In this document: positions 62,664 through 64,000 of the stretch, piece after piece
Position numbering within the stretch: position 1 is the first letter of the stretch
Layout of the letters: each line of letters opens with the position of its first letter
Source of the DNA: Chengkuizengella sediminis
GTDB lineage: Bacteria; Bacillota; Bacilli; Paenibacillales; KCTC-33759
Direction of reading: 5' to 3'
DNA: 64,000 nucleotides
Assembly: GCF_010078385.1 (NCBI RefSeq)
Contig: NZ_SIJC01000005.1
Span: 1-64,000, forward strand
The notes under the pieces: generated by a model
Told to the model about the DNA's origin: nothing
Database searches by the model: none
Seen by the model: the letters and a program-made list of their open reading frames with translations, nothing else
Program-made: the position numbers and the translations under genes

Positions 62664-63629
62664 TTAATCTAATACCACTCCAATTCCCTTATTTTTTGCT
62701 AAATTGGCATAATAAGCCGCTGTACTAATATCAAAAACACCCATGCCCATCGGGTTAAACATAATCGTTTTATGATGATCTATTTTAGTTAAAGCTTGAT
62801 CACATACGACCTCAACTAGAGACATTGTATCTTTTTTCTCTAATCCTTTTTCAAGATGCATATTTTCTATATCTGTATTTTCTCTGCATACCTCTTCCCA
62901 ATCATCTACAACAATAGTTTCAATTTGTTCCATGACATTCACCTGATAATCTCGTAGTGAAACATTTAATAACACTGCTCCCTGCTTTGGTTTAAGATTG
63001 ATATATCTGTGATCAGAAACTGTGCAAGTGATAAATACATCCGACTCTAAATACGCCTCTTCCCACGTATCTACAATTTTCACTTTACTAACTTCTTTTC
63101 CATCTATCTTGCTTTCGTTTATACCTTTTATATCATACAAATAAATATTTTTTATTAAATCACCAAAAACGGCTGTACACATTTTATAATGATAATACCC
63201 AATGGGCCCCCATCCAATCAATCCTAAATTAATTTTTTTAGATTTACGTATTTTTAAAACCTGCTGTAACATTAAACCGCTGACTGAAGCTGTGCGAAGA
63301 ATACTAATTAAAGGGGTGTGAATCATAGCCATGGGTATGCCCGTATCCACTTCATTTAAAATAACCACACTATGTGCTCTTGGGATATCTTTTGTAATAT
63401 TTTCTGGAAAACTGGCAATCCATTTAATTCCTGCCATTTGGATTTCTCCACCAACGAAAGCTGGCATAGCGATGATCCTATTTTTCAGATTTTTATATCT
63501 CAAATAAGGTTTGATCGGTTGTGAAAAATCATTTGATTGAATGCACTGTACTGTTTTTTCTATATTTTTAATTAATGTCTCCCAATGTATTCCTAACAAG
63601 TTAATATCTTTTTCATTTAAAACGATCAT
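62664..63629 (-). CDS. sbnB: SbnB-like N-(2-amino-2-carboxyethyl)-L-glutamate dehydrogenase
   Basis: A 321-residue enzyme of the ornithine-cyclodeaminase/mu-crystallin family. The NAD-binding loop GLIGWGPIGYYHYK is present, along with the N-terminal KPYLRYKN and IAMPAFVGG substrate segment. SbnB oxidatively splits ACEGA to release L-2,3-diaminopropionate and alpha-ketoglutarate. It starts 12 bases after the sbnA stop and ends at a terminator, so it is the last gene of its operon. Confidence 0.8.
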   Translation of the reverse strand: MIVLNEKDINLLGIHWETLIKNIEKTVQCIQSNDFSQPIKPYLRYKNLKNRIIAMPAFVGGEIQMAGIKWIASFPENITKDIPRAHSVVILNEVDTGIPMAMIHTPLISILRTASVSGLMLQQVLKIRKSKKINLGLIGWGPIGYYHYKMCTAVFGDLIKNIYLYDIKGINESKIDGKEVSKVKIVDTWEEAYLESDVFITCTVSDHRYINLKPKQGAVLLNVSLRDYQVNVMEQIETIVVDDWEEVCRENTDIENMHLEKGLEKKDTMSLVEVVCDQALTKIDHHKTIMFNPMGMGVFDISTAAYYANLAKNKGIGVVLD

Positions 63630-63641
63630 TTCATCACCTCC

Positions 63642-64000
63642 CTACCAAAAATAGTTCACTTCACCATATTGCTTTTTTACCCATTCATCTGAATAGATCG
63701 TTTCTAAATATCGGTCACCACGATCTGGAAAAATCACAACACATGTTGAATCCCTTGGAATGATAGGCTTTAACTTATTTACAGCTGCAATTACAGCCCC
63801 AGAAGATCCACCCGCTAATATGGATTCCTCCTGAATTAAATGACGACAACCCGTTATACAATCTAAATCAGATACATGAACAATATGATGGATTGATTCC
63901 TTCGGGCACAATGCCGGAACCATACCTGCACCTAATCCAGGAATCAACCTTTGACCCGTGCTTTCCTTAAAAATAACACTACCAATTGAATCTACAGCTA
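63642..64000 (-). CDS. sbnA: SbnA-like N-(2-amino-2-carboxyethyl)-L-glutamate synthase, 3' part
   Basis: The last 118 codons of a PLP-dependent enzyme of the cysteine-synthase fold run off the right edge. The visible part (AVDSIGSVIF, GQRLIPGLGAGMVPALCP, ILAGGSSGAVIAAVNKLKP, FPDRGDRYLETIYSDEW) matches SbnA, which condenses phosphoserine and glutamate. The start and catalytic lysine lie outside. With sbnB it makes L-2,3-diaminopropionate. Confidence 0.8.
   Translation of the reverse strand, partial: AVDSIGSVIFKESTGQRLIPGLGAGMVPALCPKESIHHIVHVSDLDCITGCRHLIQEESILAGGSSGAVIAAVNKLKPIIPRDSTCVVIFPDRGDRYLETIYSDEWVKKQYGEVNYFW

Overview
The window looks like chromosomal DNA from a low-GC, endospore-forming member of the Bacillota, probably Bacillales and possibly Paenibacillaceae. 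The support is strong GGAGG-type ribosome binding sites, many TTG and GTG starts, a sporulenol-synthase-type cyclase, a YtxJ bacillithiol-linked protein, an EcsC-family protein, stalk-domain lipoproteins and a compact type IV pilus operon. The species is not determined. I saw no insertion sequence, CRISPR array, tRNA or prophage. The left edge (1-300, minus strand) has two tandem rRNA-type promoters and a leader with a boxA-like element, so an rRNA operon probably starts just outside the window.

Layout. 0.3-7.3 kb: an ABC importer of the nitrate/sulfonate/pyrimidine type, a HAD phosphatase, a squalene-hopene-cyclase family enzyme with a large hairpin over its start region, a nitrilase-family hydrolase and a DUF3052 protein. 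7.4-19.6 kb: a polymorphic-toxin locus. It holds a 2258-residue secreted RHS/YD-repeat protein with its own C-terminal toxin candidate, a membrane immunity candidate directly behind it, and about 5 kb of displaced material: duplicated small membrane proteins each preceded by a toxin-tail-like fragment, a DUF4258 membrane protein with a partner, acidic immunity-like genes, and several broken genes including an RHS fragment that lost residues between two YD repeats. 19.8-42.9 kb: mostly housekeeping and transport genes on the minus strand, including a histidine phosphatase, M42 peptidase, EcsC and YtxJ proteins, a DrrAB-type exporter, a ferritin-like protein, three tandem copies of an unrecognised 67-68-residue protein, a MarR-MMPL pair, a CDGSH protein, a YhgE/Pip protein with a TetR regulator, three chromate-transporter genes, a GH15 enzyme, and dfrA-thyA.

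43-60 kb is the cell-surface section. It has a secreted protein combining a CBM56-like module with a CAP domain, a complete pilB-pilT-pilC-pilA-pilD-pilM-pilN-pilO operon, two prepilin-like genes on the opposite strand, and a pilin-like protein whose large C-terminal part carries repeated carbohydrate-binding-like modules, a possible pilus adhesin. A short broken copy of that last gene lies beside it. An SDR enzyme and a secreted subtilase follow.

60-64 kb carries sulfate-activation genes in visible decay: cysQ, a cysC that looks cut out of a cysNC fusion, and a cysD lacking its PP-loop and C-terminus, with cysN absent. At the right edge are sbnB and the 3' part of sbnA, which make L-2,3-diaminopropionate for a siderophore or peptide; the rest of that cluster is probably beyond the window.

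Working together: the RHS toxin and its immunity genes suggest contact competition between related strains. The pili, CBM-bearing surface proteins and subtilase suggest attachment to and breakdown of polymers. Several regulators have visible operators: MarR at its own promoter, a repeated 27-bp site at both yhgE-like and tetR genes, and an 11-bp-period response-regulator array upstream of the RHS gene. No function was confirmed by database search; all family calls are from reading motifs.
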